Shown here in pieces: positions 26,995 to 35,693 of a DNA stretch of 64,000 nt; position 1 is the stretch's first letter; each line of letters opens with the position of its first letter. The stretch covers positions 310,001 to 374,000 of the forward strand of contig NZ_CP094824.1 of the NCBI RefSeq assembly GCF_025561425.1, written 5' to 3'. Source of the DNA: Mammaliicoccus sciuri. Lineage in GTDB: Bacteria > Bacillota > Bacilli > Staphylococcales > Staphylococcaceae. A model generated the notes under the pieces. It saw nothing but the letters and a program-made list of their open reading frames with translations. It ran no database searches and was not told where the DNA came from. A program made the position numbers and the translations under genes.

Positions 26995-29025
26995 ATGAAA
27001 TACACAATAAAAGAAATTTCTAATATTCTTAATTCACCTATACTAGATCCTTCAGGTAAAGAAGAACAAATTATTACTAATTTTGAATATCAAGGTATAC
27101 ATATAAATAATACAGAAACAGCTTTCTTTTTAATTAGTTCAAATTCATGGTCAAAGTTTCTTGGAAGAGAAAGTAAATTAACAGATGGTAATAAACAAAT
27201 TAATAAAAACATTAAAAATATCGGTCTTATCATAACCGAAGAATACATAGAAGGACTTAATTTCAAAATTCCTCAAATCATAGTTGAAGATAGTATTGAA
27301 GCACTACAAACATTGGCTGTAACAATTAGAGACAATTATAAGAATCCGATTGTAGCTATTACAGGATCAATGGGGAAAAGTTCTACAAGGCTTATGGTTG
27401 CGCAAGCTTTGAAAAATTATAAAGTATTAGAAAATAGAGGTAATAGTAATACGAGAAGTGTAGTTTTATTGCAAATGTGCAAATTAGCAAGTAATCCTGA
27501 TTTTGCAATATTTGAAGTTTCGTTAAATGCTTTAAATAATAGAGGCAATTTTTCATTAATATTAAAACCAGATATAGCTATTGTAACGGGAATAGGTTCT
27601 GCGCATTTATCGACTATAAGTAGTGAGGTTGATATAGCAAACTTTAAAAGTAGAATTTTTTATGGTTTGAAAGATTCAGGTATAGCAATCATTAATCAAG
27701 GTACAATGCATTCAGATATTTTAATAGAAAATGCACAGAAAGCAACAGATAATATCATGACTTATGATCTGGAGCAGAAAAAAGGTACTATAGAAATTTT
27801 AGAATACTCAATTAAGAAAGGTTACGCAGATATTAATTTAAAAGTTAAAGAAGAGAACATTAATTTTGAATTATCATCTTTAAGTATAGGAATGATTGAA
27901 AATTCATTAGCTGTGGTCCTGTGCCTAATGAATTTAAAAGTAGATTTAGCAAGTTGTTTAAACCATTTAAAGGAATTTAAATCATTCAAAAGAGTACTCG
28001 AAATAAAAGAAGTAGAATCGCGAAATAATACCATTACTTTGATTGATGATACACATAATGCGTCTTTACCAGCAATGATTAATGCAATTGAAGCATTTAA
28101 CAGTCAATGTAAGTATTTCTCAGGTAATAAAATTATAGCTATTGGTAAAATAAGTGACTTAGGTGCTCAATCAAAAGAAATTCATAAAAAGTTAATTACA
28201 TATATCGAAGAGTCAAAAGCAGATTATGTATTATGTTTAGACGATGAAACGAGAGTAATTGTAAATAATACAAAGAATAAAAATATAACATGGTATAACG
28301 ATCCTGATTTATTGTTGAAAGATTTATTATACATGGCTAACAAAGATTCATTGATTTTACTAAAATCATCAGTTACTGATACTCAGTTTCCTAAAATTGC
28401 TCAAAAGTTACCTATAGAACTTAAAAAATTTAATGCAGATTTGTCAGAGAATGATTATCCTACAGGTAAAAAGTTCAATCAATACGCATATCTAAAAATT
28501 TCAAATGAAACTGATCAAATAATTGAAACATACAATGCTGAAAATTCTTCAACAATAAGTGGAATTGCGCCAGTACTTTATTACATTTATGCAAAAGGTA
28601 AAAATATTGAGAATAAAAATGTACAATTAAAAAAATGGCCAACTAATAAAGGGCGTTACATAGAAGGTGCTTCATTTTCAGTGAATGATGTTATTAATGC
28701 GATGTCGGATTCTCCTCATCCTTCACTCATTTATCAATTATCAGATTTATTATTTGATAAAGAAAAGGATAGATTAAAGGTTATAAATGAGTTTGTTCAT
28801 AATTATAAATTGTCAAAATCTGCAGTCGTTAATTTAACAGGTAGGTATAGAAAAAAAGAAAGACAATGCTTCACTATTTATGATTTATACAACTTATATA
28901 TTAAACATAAAAATATTTTATTAAGTAACAATCATAAATTTGTTTTCGGAGATCAATACAAACATGGAATTATTAATAAAGGTGATTATACGTTAATTTA
29001 TACTTCAGATACCAATGATAAATAA
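26995..29025 (+). CDS. Mur ligase-like protein fused to a degenerate D-Ala-D-Ala carboxypeptidase-like domain
   Basis: The 676-residue protein starts like MurE/MurF: an N-terminal domain (1-100), then the ATP-binding P-loop G-S-M-G-K-S-S-T-R at about residue 124, a central region with F-E-V-S-L-N-A-L and a Mur C-terminal region with D-D-T-H-N-A. It is about 200 residues longer than MurE/MurF. The extra C-terminus (497-676) has the order of a peptidase S11 (PBP5-type) fold: Y-L-K-I-S-N-E-T, S-F-S-V-N-D-V-I-N-A-M, V-V-N-L-T-G-R and F-T-I-Y-D-L-Y. At the positions of S-x-x-K, S-x-N and K-T-G it reads S-G-I-A, S-P-H and K-H-G, so it should be inactive but may still bind muropeptides. The ligase call is firm; the S11 relation is my inference. 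It may ligate an amino acid or peptide onto a cell-wall precursor. Confidence 0.72.
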   Translation: MKYTIKEISNILNSPILDPSGKEEQIITNFEYQGIHINNTETAFFLISSNSWSKFLGRESKLTDGNKQINKNIKNIGLIITEEYIEGLNFKIPQIIVEDSIEALQTLAVTIRDNYKNPIVAITGSMGKSSTRLMVAQALKNYKVLENRGNSNTRSVVLLQMCKLASNPDFAIFEVSLNALNNRGNFSLILKPDIAIVTGIGSAHLSTISSEVDIANFKSRIFYGLKDSGIAIINQGTMHSDILIENAQKATDNIMTYDLEQKKGTIEILEYSIKKGYADINLKVKEENINFELSSLSIGMIENSLAVVLCLMNLKVDLASCLNHLKEFKSFKRVLEIKEVESRNNTITLIDDTHNASLPAMINAIEAFNSQCKYFSGNKIIAIGKISDLGAQSKEIHKKLITYIEESKADYVLCLDDETRVIVNNTKNKNITWYNDPDLLLKDLLYMANKDSLILLKSSVTDTQFPKIAQKLPIELKKFNADLSENDYPTGKKFNQYAYLKISNETDQIIETYNAENSSTISGIAPVLYYIYAKGKNIENKNVQLKKWPTNKGRYIEGASFSVNDVINAMSDSPHPSLIYQLSDLLFDKEKDRLKVINEFVHNYKLSKSAVVNLTGRYRKKERQCFTIYDLYNLYIKHKNILLSNNHKFVFGDQYKHGIINKGDYTLIYTSDTNDK

Positions 29026-29057
29026 TATGAAAATATTTAAAGGTTATTGAATAGAAT

Positions 29058-29092
29058 TGCTATAATAGTATAAAAGCACAAATAATGGGGGA
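29058..29092 (+). promoter_or_regulatory. extended -10 promoter and ribosome-binding site of the partner gene
   Basis: TGCTATAAT (29058-29066) is an extended -10 element and TGGGGGA follows about 10 bases before ATG 29099. The partner gene could thus be transcribed separately from the Mur ligase gene. Confidence 0.5.
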
Positions 29093-29881
29093 TTAACTAT
29101 GAATTTAAGTAAAGATATAGATAGAATTCTTGAGATGCATAAAACATATCCTAAACATGATGTTAGCTTTGTAAGTACAGGCAATCAGTACCAAAAGGCA
29201 ATCGTAAGAGTTTTTAAGAATCCAAATAATATTAAAAGAAATATTTTAAAGTTAGCGCAAGAATTTCGAAAGAAAACTGGAAAGAGTGCTAATTGGGTAA
29301 AGCTTGATTTTGTTATAGAAGAAGAAGCGATAGATTTTGACTTATTAAAAGACAATTTAATTAATACAAGAAGAAACTATGTTGATTATGGAATAGCATT
29401 AGATGACAAATGGGAATATGCTTTTTTATCTGATGAAATTAATGCTAATGCTTTTGTTAGACCTTCAAAAGATAAAAAATCATTCATTTTATCTGAAAAC
29501 AATATTAATAATTATTTGAAAAAGTATAAAGGTATTAAAGTACGTTATAGTCATCAACAATACGAAGGTGAACGTGTACGTAAATTTTATACAAAAGGTT
29601 ATATTATAGAGGATAATGATGTGTTTGCTCTTGATGAGCGAGGTTATACAAAAGGTCTAAGAGAAATAGACAACTTAAGTAATGAAATCGATATGATGAT
29701 TGAACATAGTACACATTATTTAAGTAACGAAATTGGAGAAGATGGCAAGTACCATTACGGGTATTTTCCACATTTCGATAAAAATATAGCATTTTACAAT
29801 AACTTAAGACATTCATCATCAACATATGATGTGAACCCAAATATTTGAACTAAACAAATCAAAATATTGGGGTGCATTCTA

Positions 29882-30418
29882 ATGAGGAAAAAATATGAAT
29901 TTAAATTCAAACTAAAACTTGTAAAAGAATATTTAGAAGGACATCAAAGTTATAGAACAATTGCTTTAAAATATGGTATTTCAAGTTGGTCTGTCCTTCG
30001 GATTTGGGTCAATCAATATAAAGAGTTTGGAGAAGAAGGTTTAGAAATAAAAAGTAGAAATACTGTTTATACTAGCGAATTTAAATTATCTGTTTTAAAA
30101 TTTAGACAAGAAAATATGTTGTCTTATCAAGATACTGCGAATCACTTTAGAATTATTAATCCTATTATCATTGCCAATTGGCAACATCAATTTGATGAAA
30201 AGTGTCGTCTTGATATAGATAATAAACAAAAGGGACGATCTCACACTATGACTAAAAAACGATCTGAATCAGATAATAAAAATTTACCTTTAAATGAAAA
30301 TGAACGTGAAGAACTTGAAAGACTTAGAAATGAAAATGAGACGTTAAAGGCAGGTATAGCTTATCAAAAAAAGTTACAAGCCTTGACCGACATTTACGGA
30401 AGCAAAAATCAGAAATAG
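29882..30418 (+). CDS. IS3-family transposase OrfA
   Basis: This 178-residue protein has two helix-turn-helix segments (Y-R-T-I-A-L-K-Y-G-I-S near residue 23 and Y-Q-D-T-A-N-H-F) and a C-terminal leucine-rich coiled coil (E-R-E-E-L-E-R-L-R-N-E-N-E-T-L-K), as in IS150 OrfA. ATG 29882 is chosen over an upstream in-frame TTG. The slippery heptamer A-AAA-AAG at 30367-30373 lies near its end and would allow -1 frameshifting to make OrfAB. Confidence 0.9.
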   Translation: MRKKYEFKFKLKLVKEYLEGHQSYRTIALKYGISSWSVLRIWVNQYKEFGEEGLEIKSRNTVYTSEFKLSVLKFRQENMLSYQDTANHFRIINPIIIANWQHQFDEKCRLDIDNKQKGRSHTMTKKRSESDNKNLPLNENEREELERLRNENETLKAGIAYQKKLQALTDIYGSKNQK

Positions 30419-31290
30419 TAAAGGTCATTAAGGAACTAAATGAAACATATAATATACGATTAAGTATCTTATTTAAAGTCGCTCAAATAGCTAAATCTGT
30501 ATACTATTATTGGATAAATAAATTTAGTAAAGCTGATAAAGATGAAACATTGATTCAAGTAATAAAAGAAATATGTGAAGAATCAAACCATACCTATGGT
30601 TATCGTCGTGTTACACAAGCACTAAGAAATAGAGGTCTTATCGTAAATCATAAAAAAGTACTAAGAATTATGAAAGAACATAATCTAACTTGTACAAAGT
30701 TCACACATAGAGGTCGTAAGTATCGTTCCTTTAAAGGTAAAGTTGGTAAAGTAGCTCAAAATATATTAAATCGTAGATTTAAAACAAGTCTCCCATTTCA
30801 AAAAGTCGTAACAGATATTACAGAGTTCAAATTAATGAATGGTCAGAAATTATATTTATCACCTTTTATGGACTTATATAGTTCAGAGATTATCAGCTTT
30901 AAAATCTCAAGTCGTCCTACATTAGATATAGTCATCAATCCATTAAAAGAAATGATAAAGCGTCGTCCAAACCTAGATCATCGTTTAACGATTCATTCAG
31001 ATCAAGGCTGGCATTATCAACATTCACAATACACTAGATTATTAAAAGACCATAAAATATTTCAGAGTATGTCTAGAAAAGGTAATTGTCTAGATAATTC
31101 AGTTATGGAAAACTTTTTTGGGTTACTTAAACAAGAAATGTATTATGGCCAAGAATTTAAAGATTTTCAGGACCTTGAACAAGCTATTCATCGATATATC
31201 GATTTTTATAATAACGAAAGAATCAAATCAAAATTAAAAGGCTTATCTCCCAAAAATTACAGGAGACAAACCTTTGAAATAATATACTAA
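30367..31290 (+). CDS. IS3-family transposase OrfB (made by -1 frameshift)
   Basis: The frame is open from the slippery site at 30367 to the stop at 31290 (307 residues) and lacks a good start codon of its own. It contains the H-T-Y-G-Y-R-R-V region and an rve DDE integrase core: T-D-I-T-E-F, H-S-D-Q-G-W-H-Y-Q-H and N-C-L-D-N-S-V-M-E-N-F-F-G-L-L-K-Q-E, with all three acidic residues present. The element looks intact. Confidence 0.9.
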   Translation, partial: KKVTSLDRHLRKQKSEIVKVIKELNETYNIRLSILFKVAQIAKSVYYYWINKFSKADKDETLIQVIKEICEESNHTYGYRRVTQALRNRGLIVNHKKVLRIMKEHNLTCTKFTHRGRKYRSFKGKVGKVAQNILNRRFKTSLPFQKVVTDITEFKLMNGQKLYLSPFMDLYSSEIISFKISSRPTLDIVINPLKEMIKRRPNLDHRLTIHSDQGWHYQHSQYTRLLKDHKIFQSMSRKGNCLDNSVMENFFGLLKQEMYYGQEFKDFQDLEQAIHRYIDFYNNERIKSKLKGLSPKNYRRQTFEIIY

Positions 31291-32309
31291 TTAAGGTTTA
31301 GATTTTTGGGTTCAGTACAATATGCTTTAATAGAAGGCTTAACATATTTAAATGAAGATATCACAATTGCAGAAAAAGCTATAGATTATTTAATCAATCA
31401 TTATTTATATGAAACTGATGGCTTAGGTCATATATTTGACGATACTAAAAATGTAAATGAAATTAAATTAGGTCAGAATGCAGCGTTTATATTCGCAATT
31501 TGTGAATATTTAAAACATAATCCAAATAAAAAAGAATATCTTGAAGCTGCATAAAAAGTGGCACGTGGTATTGAAACAATGATAGGCGAAGATGCTAAAA
31601 CAGTACATGTTATTAACTACCCTGAATTAACTGTAAAGGAACAATATAGAATTATATATTACGACGGAGAAGCGGCATTAGCTTTATTAAGGTTATACCA
31701 AATAGATCATAATGAAAAATGGTTAAATATCGTTAAAAATTTATTTGAACGTTTTATTCAAAAAGATTATTGGAAGTACCACGATCATTGGTTAGGTTAT
31801 TGTACAAATGAACTTGTACAAATCGATCCACAAGAAAAATATTTTAAATTCGGTATACAGAATGTGTCTAGCTATTTAGATTATATGTACCAAAGAGAAA
31901 CCACTTTCCCAACATTTTTAGAAATGTTAATGGCTACATATCACTTAGTTGAATATGCTAAAGAATCAGGTTATGAATCTTTAGTTGAACAGCATCTAGA
32001 TGAAAAGAAATTTATAGATACCATTCATAAACGTGCAAATTATCAAAGAACAGGATTTTTCTATCCAGAAGTTGCGATGTATTTTAAGAATCCTTCGAGG
32101 ATACTTCATTCATTCTTTATTAAACACCATGGCTATAGAGTAAGAATTGATGACATTGAACATTACTTATCTGGATATGTACAATATCAGAAAGTTTTTA
32201 AAGGATAAATATCACAACACTATCTCTAATCATCATATTGATATCACATTTTGAATGTTATAAAATATTGTAAAAATGACAATTTTTGTATAAAGGAATG
32301 GTTAGGGAT

Positions 32310-33044
32310 ATGGTGATTTCAGCTGATGGTATTATTGCTAAGATGAAAAATCAAAAGATTAACTATGATAAGGTTATGCGTAAAATGATTTCTGAATGGG
32401 AACGTTCCGAAACAAGACCTTCTATTTTAATTCATAGTTGTTGTGCGCCTTGTAGTACTTATACGTTAGAGTTATTAACACAATATGCGGATGTTGCGAT
32501 TTATTTTGCGAATCCAAATATTCATCCGAAAAGTGAATATGAGCGTAGGGCGAAAGTTCAAGAAACGTTTGTTGAACAGTTTAACGAGCGTACAAATTCT
32601 AATGTTAAATATATTGAAGCAGCCTATGAACCACATAAATTTATGAAAATGGTTAAAAGCAAGGATTTAGCTGATGAAAATGAAGGTGGGCTAAGATGTA
32701 CGGCTTGTTTCGAAATGCGTTTAGAACTCGTGGCAGAAGCGGCAGCTAATCTTGGATATGATTATTTCGCGAGTGCTTTAACGTTGTCACCTAAGAAAAA
32801 TGCACAATTGATTAACGAACTTGGTATGGATGTTCAAGATTTATATCATGTTTATTATTTACCGAGTGATTTTAAGAAGAATAAGGGGTATGAAAGATCG
32901 ATTAAAATGTGCAATGAGTATGAAATTTTTAGACAATGCTATTGTGGTTGTGTGTTTGCAGCTATGAAACAAGGTATAGATTTTAAAGAAGTGAATAAAC
33001 AGGCTAAAGCTTATTTAGAATCATGTAATAAAAGTTGCATGTAA
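32310..33044 (+). CDS. queH: epoxyqueuosine reductase QueH
   Basis: The 244-residue protein catalyses the last step of queuosine synthesis, reduction of epoxyqueuosine in tRNA, using an Fe-S cluster and an extra iron. Cysteine motifs are visible: H-S-C-C-A-P-C near residue 41, R-C-T-A-C-F and R-Q-C-Y-C-G-C towards the C-terminus. The N-terminus after the start aligns with staphylococcal QueH (K-I-N-Y-D-K-V). ATG 32310 or GTG 32313 is the likely start, next to AGGGA; earlier in-frame starts at 32286 and 32298 are less well placed. It is monocistronic. Confidence 0.92.
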   Translation: MVISADGIIAKMKNQKINYDKVMRKMISEWERSETRPSILIHSCCAPCSTYTLELLTQYADVAIYFANPNIHPKSEYERRAKVQETFVEQFNERTNSNVKYIEAAYEPHKFMKMVKSKDLADENEGGLRCTACFEMRLELVAEAAANLGYDYFASALTLSPKKNAQLINELGMDVQDLYHVYYLPSDFKKNKGYERSIKMCNEYEIFRQCYCGCVFAAMKQGIDFKEVNKQAKAYLESCNKSCM

Positions 33045-33109
33045 TTTTATTTGCAATCCTAAGGTAAAACAGATATGTTGTAAGAGTATATAAGTTAAAT
33101 AATTTTAAA

Positions 33110-33201
33110 CCACTGGAAGTGCCTTTATAAAGGCTGAGATTAAAGTGATACCTTTAAAATTCCTTGAACCTGATCCAGCTTATACTGGCGTAGGAAAGTG
33201 G
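33110..33201 (+). ncRNA. TPP riboswitch
   Basis: The element has the conserved thi-box words CTGAGA (33133-33138) and, near the 3' side, ACCTGATCCAGCTTATACTG followed by GCGTAGGAAAG. CCACT (33110-33114) pairs with AGTGG (33197-33201) as P1. It precedes a terminator and tenA, so thiamine pyrophosphate should switch off tenA by premature termination. Confidence 0.95.
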
Positions 33202-33225
33202 CGTATTGATTTTAAGGTACTCATG

Positions 33226-33258
33226 ACGCTATTTTCTTAATGAAAATAGCGTTTTTTT
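33226..33258 (+). terminator. riboswitch expression-platform terminator
   Basis: ACGCTATTTTC pairs with GAAAATAGCGT, followed by seven T residues, between the riboswitch and the tenA ribosome-binding site. Confidence 0.9.
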
Positions 33259-33279
33259 AATTATAAGGAGGATTTATAA

Positions 33280-33957
33280 ATGAAATTTACAGATAGAGTA
33301 TTCAATAGAGTTGAACCGATTTGGCAATCTTATATGGAACATCCTTTTATTATAGGATTAGGTGATGGCACGTTAGATCAAGAAAAATTTAAACATTGGT
33401 TGAAACAAGATTATATATATTTAATAGAATATGCGAGACTATTTTCAATCGGTGCAGCTAAATCAACAGACTTAAAAATGATGGCGACTTATGCTGATTT
33501 AGCGAATGGCACATTAAATACTGAAATGTCATTACATCGAGGCTATGCTAAGCAATTTGGTATATCAGAAGCGGAATTAGAAGAGACAGAACCAGCTCAA
33601 ACGACTGTTGGTTATACGAGTTATATGTTGAATATGGCACAACAAGGTGGTATAGAGAATGTTATTGCGGCTATTTTGACATGTACTTGGAGTTATAATT
33701 ATATAGGTTTAAAATTAGCTAAAATTAAAGGAGCATCGGACCATCCTTTATATGGAGAATGGATCAATATGTATGCTTCAGATGAATTTAGTCAGTACAA
33801 AGAAGATTGTATTCAGTTGATGGATCAAGTTGCAGAAGGTAAGACAGAAGCGGAATTACAACGCTTGGAAGACATTATTGTTAAAACAAGCTACTATGAA
33901 TATATGTTCTGGGATATGGCTGAACATTTAGAAACATGGCCAGTACCGGTTAAATAA
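33280..33957 (+). CDS. tenA: TenA, thiaminase II / aminopyrimidine aminohydrolase
   Basis: The 225-residue helical protein hydrolyses degraded thiamine (aminopyrimidine) so the pyrimidine can be salvaged. Visible features are K-Q-D-Y-I-Y-L near residue 42, the catalytic cysteine in A-A-I-L-T-C-T-W-S-Y (about residue 135) and the C-terminal Y-Y-E-Y-M-F-W-D-M with the catalytic glutamate. An AAGGAGG site precedes ATG 33280. In many staphylococci tenA is followed by thiD, thiM and thiE; here it is alone and ends at a terminator. Confidence 0.93.
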   Translation: MKFTDRVFNRVEPIWQSYMEHPFIIGLGDGTLDQEKFKHWLKQDYIYLIEYARLFSIGAAKSTDLKMMATYADLANGTLNTEMSLHRGYAKQFGISEAELEETEPAQTTVGYTSYMLNMAQQGGIENVIAAILTCTWSYNYIGLKLAKIKGASDHPLYGEWINMYASDEFSQYKEDCIQLMDQVAEGKTEAELQRLEDIIVKTSYYEYMFWDMAEHLETWPVPVK

Positions 33958-33997
33958 AAAAAGGACAGAAGCATGCACGACGCTTCTGTCTTTTTTA
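33957..33997. terminator. bidirectional terminator between tenA and the VOC gene
   Basis: AAAGGACAGAAGC pairs with GCTTCTGTCTTTT, with an A run before and a T run after, so it can serve both convergent genes. Confidence 0.9.
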
Positions 33998-34000
33998 ATA

Positions 34001-34897
34001 CTATAATTTGCCTTCGTAGGCTTTTATTAAAGTTTCTACATCGAATTTCTTCATTTTAAGGAATGCTTTTGTAACGTTACTCATTTGTTCTGGTGTGCCT
34101 TCTTCTGCCATTTGATCCATGATTTTTGGGACAATTTGCCAAGAGACACCGAATTGATCTTTAACCCATCCGCATTGTTCGGCTTCTGGTACAGCAGATA
34201 ATTTATCCCAATAATAATCAATTTCTTGTTGGTCTTCTAAAAATAGCATTAATGAAATACCTTCATTTAAGTTGAATTCATGTTTATGTTCACTATCAAG
34301 AGCGACAAAATATTGATCTTCTAATTTAAATTCTGCGTGTGCAAGTGTATCTGGCTTATCTGGCTCCATGCCTTCTGGGGAATAAAATTTACTTATATCA
34401 CCACTATTTTTAAATACGCTTGTATAGTAGTTTATCGCTTCTTCAGCTCTACCAACATTATCATTAATGAACATAAATGATGGTCTAATACGATTATCAA
34501 ATGGTTGATCGGTGATGAGCAGTTGCCATGAAACGCCAAACTGATCTTCCAACCAGCCGTATTTTTCACTAAAGTCATAAGCACCAAGTTCCATCATAAT
34601 TTTCCCGTTATGTGCGAGTGCAGTCCAAACTTTGTCGATTAATGCTGCTTCAGATTGATTGAAAAGTACTGTAAATGATATGGAAGGATTTTTTGTGAAA
34701 TAAGGACCAGCATTGATTGCCATAAATTTATAACCAAAAATATTAAAAGTGAGTTGTTTTGCATCTCCGGATTGTGAATCTGTAAACGTTACATCTGAAA
34801 TGATTTCTGATTCTGGAAAAGTTTGCATATAATAATCGACGGCTTCTTGAGCTTCGTTATCGAACCATAAATGCGGAACAATTCTTTGATTATTCAT
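34001..34897 (-). CDS. VOC-superfamily protein with two PhnB-like domains
   Basis: The 298-residue protein is a tandem repeat of two PhnB/glyoxalase-like modules. Each starts with a P-H-L-W-F-D-N-E-A or P-S-F-M-F-I-N-D segment, then A-V-D-Y-Y / A-I-N-Y-Y, and each ends with a D-Q-F-G-V-S-W-Q signature (both copies visible). The fold binds metal in many VOC enzymes, but the role of this group is not established. An AGGAGATGAAG site precedes the ATG. Confidence 0.85.
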   Translation of the reverse strand: MNNQRIVPHLWFDNEAQEAVDYYMQTFPESEIISDVTFTDSQSGDAKQLTFNIFGYKFMAINAGPYFTKNPSISFTVLFNQSEAALIDKVWTALAHNGKIMMELGAYDFSEKYGWLEDQFGVSWQLLITDQPFDNRIRPSFMFINDNVGRAEEAINYYTSVFKNSGDISKFYSPEGMEPDKPDTLAHAEFKLEDQYFVALDSEHKHEFNLNEGISLMLFLEDQQEIDYYWDKLSAVPEAEQCGWVKDQFGVSWQIVPKIMDQMAEEGTPEQMSNVTKAFLKMKKFDVETLIKAYEGKL

Positions 34898-35079
34898 TTC
34901 TTCATCTCCTCAATCCTTTTTACTTATTATACACATCGTTATAAATATAAACATTTAGTTCATTTGTAAATATAAAAATAATTTTAGACAATAGGACTTT
35001 AGGACTACCTAAATATCATTTAGTAATTTACTTAAAAGTGCTATCATGGTAATTATAAATAAAAACTAGGAGTGTGACT

Positions 35080-35254
35080 ATGAAGCTAACAAGAAAAGGT
35101 AAAGTAACAATTATTATTGCAGCTATCACCTTATAAGCTCGTTAGTGTTCCGTGTGATATGGCAGTAAATATTCCTGGATATAGTAGTCATGATAAAGTC
35201 GCACATGCATATGCATACGGTGGATCTAAAACAGCAAATTTTCAAAACGTATAA
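35080..35254 (+). pseudogene. degenerate small ORF with hydrophobic N-terminus
   Basis: ATG 35080, with AGGAGTG upstream, opens a frame M-K-L-T-R-K-G-K-V-T-I-I-I-A-A-I-T-L that stops after 18 codons. A second frame continues from about 35132 to TAA 35252 with H-D-K-V-A-H-A-Y-A-Y-G-G-S-K. The good start and the leader-like hydrophobic segment suggest a small membrane or secreted protein that has lost its frame. I do not recognise the family. The surrounding 34898-35318 region shows nothing else. Confidence 0.35.
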
Positions 35255-35318
35255 AATTAATTTAAAAAGCTAACATATGAATGTTTCAATATACTTAATA
35301 TGAAATGGGGTTATTTTA

Positions 35319-35618
35319 GTGACTTTAATTAATGAAGTGAAGATTGAACAAAATATGAATCACCTTATTCAAAATCACGGTATTCAACTATTAAATTATA
35401 TGAGTGATTGTGAAAGAGAAGAAAAAGCATTACTTTCAGCGTTTGAGAAAGTGGATAGTCATATTATTAAAGCATCTCTAGAATTGTTGAAGCAAAATAA
35501 TCTTATCAGTGTTAGAACTGAAGAGATTATGCCGCCCAACATCTATTATCATCTTACGAAAGATGGCGAGTTGATTTTGCAGATGATTTATAAGTTTGAA
35601 TCATTAAACTTTGATTAG
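35319..35618 (+). CDS. small winged-helix-like protein
   Basis: This 99-residue protein has a helix-rich N-terminus (L-I-Q-N-H-G-I-Q-L-L-N-Y) and a winged-helix-like C-terminus: I-I-K-A-S-L-E-L-L-K-Q-N-N-L-I, then Y-Y-H-L-T-K-D-G-E-L-I-L, similar to the wing of MarR/PadR-type regulators. GTG 35319 follows ATGGGG by about 8 bases. A DNA-binding role is likely but unproven, and no target is evident. Confidence 0.65.
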   Translation: MTLINEVKIEQNMNHLIQNHGIQLLNYMSDCEREEKALLSAFEKVDSHIIKASLELLKQNNLISVRTEEIMPPNIYYHLTKDGELILQMIYKFESLNFD

Positions 35619-35693
35619 GGTATATGAAAATAAATAGCTGTTGTTTTGAACTTTGATTAATTTTTAATACAATAACACATAGGAGGGATCGTC

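Larger units (their letters stand above)
29832..31314 (+). mobile_element. IS3-family (IS150-like) insertion sequence
   Basis: The element is 1483 bp, bounded by imperfect inverted repeats TGAACCCAAATATTTGAAC (left) and TGAACCCAAAAATCTAAAC (right, reverse complement). It carries orfA and orfB in the IS3 arrangement. The flanks read ...TATGATG and GTACAA..., so only one shared G is visible instead of the usual 3-base duplication. It interrupts the helical partner gene. Confidence 0.9.
29099..32208 (+). pseudogene. helical (six-hairpin-like) protein partner of the Mur ligase gene, split by an IS3 element and a stop codon
   Basis: Removing the IS3 element (29832-31314) plus one base gives a continuous frame of about 541 residues (T-Y-D joined to V-Q-Y-A-L-I-E-G-L), broken only by TAA at 31552-31554, after L-E-A-A and before K-V-A-R-G. 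Residues 1-175 form a soluble domain I do not recognise. From about residue 200 the sequence shows helical hairpin repeats (R-H-S-S-S-T-Y, A-L-I-E-G-L-T-Y-L, Y-D-G-E-A-A-L-A-L-L-R-L-Y) typical of alpha/alpha-toroid folds of glycosidases and epimerases. No signal peptide is seen. It lies 73 bases after the Mur ligase gene, which suggests a joint role in an envelope polymer; this is inference. Confidence 0.68.
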
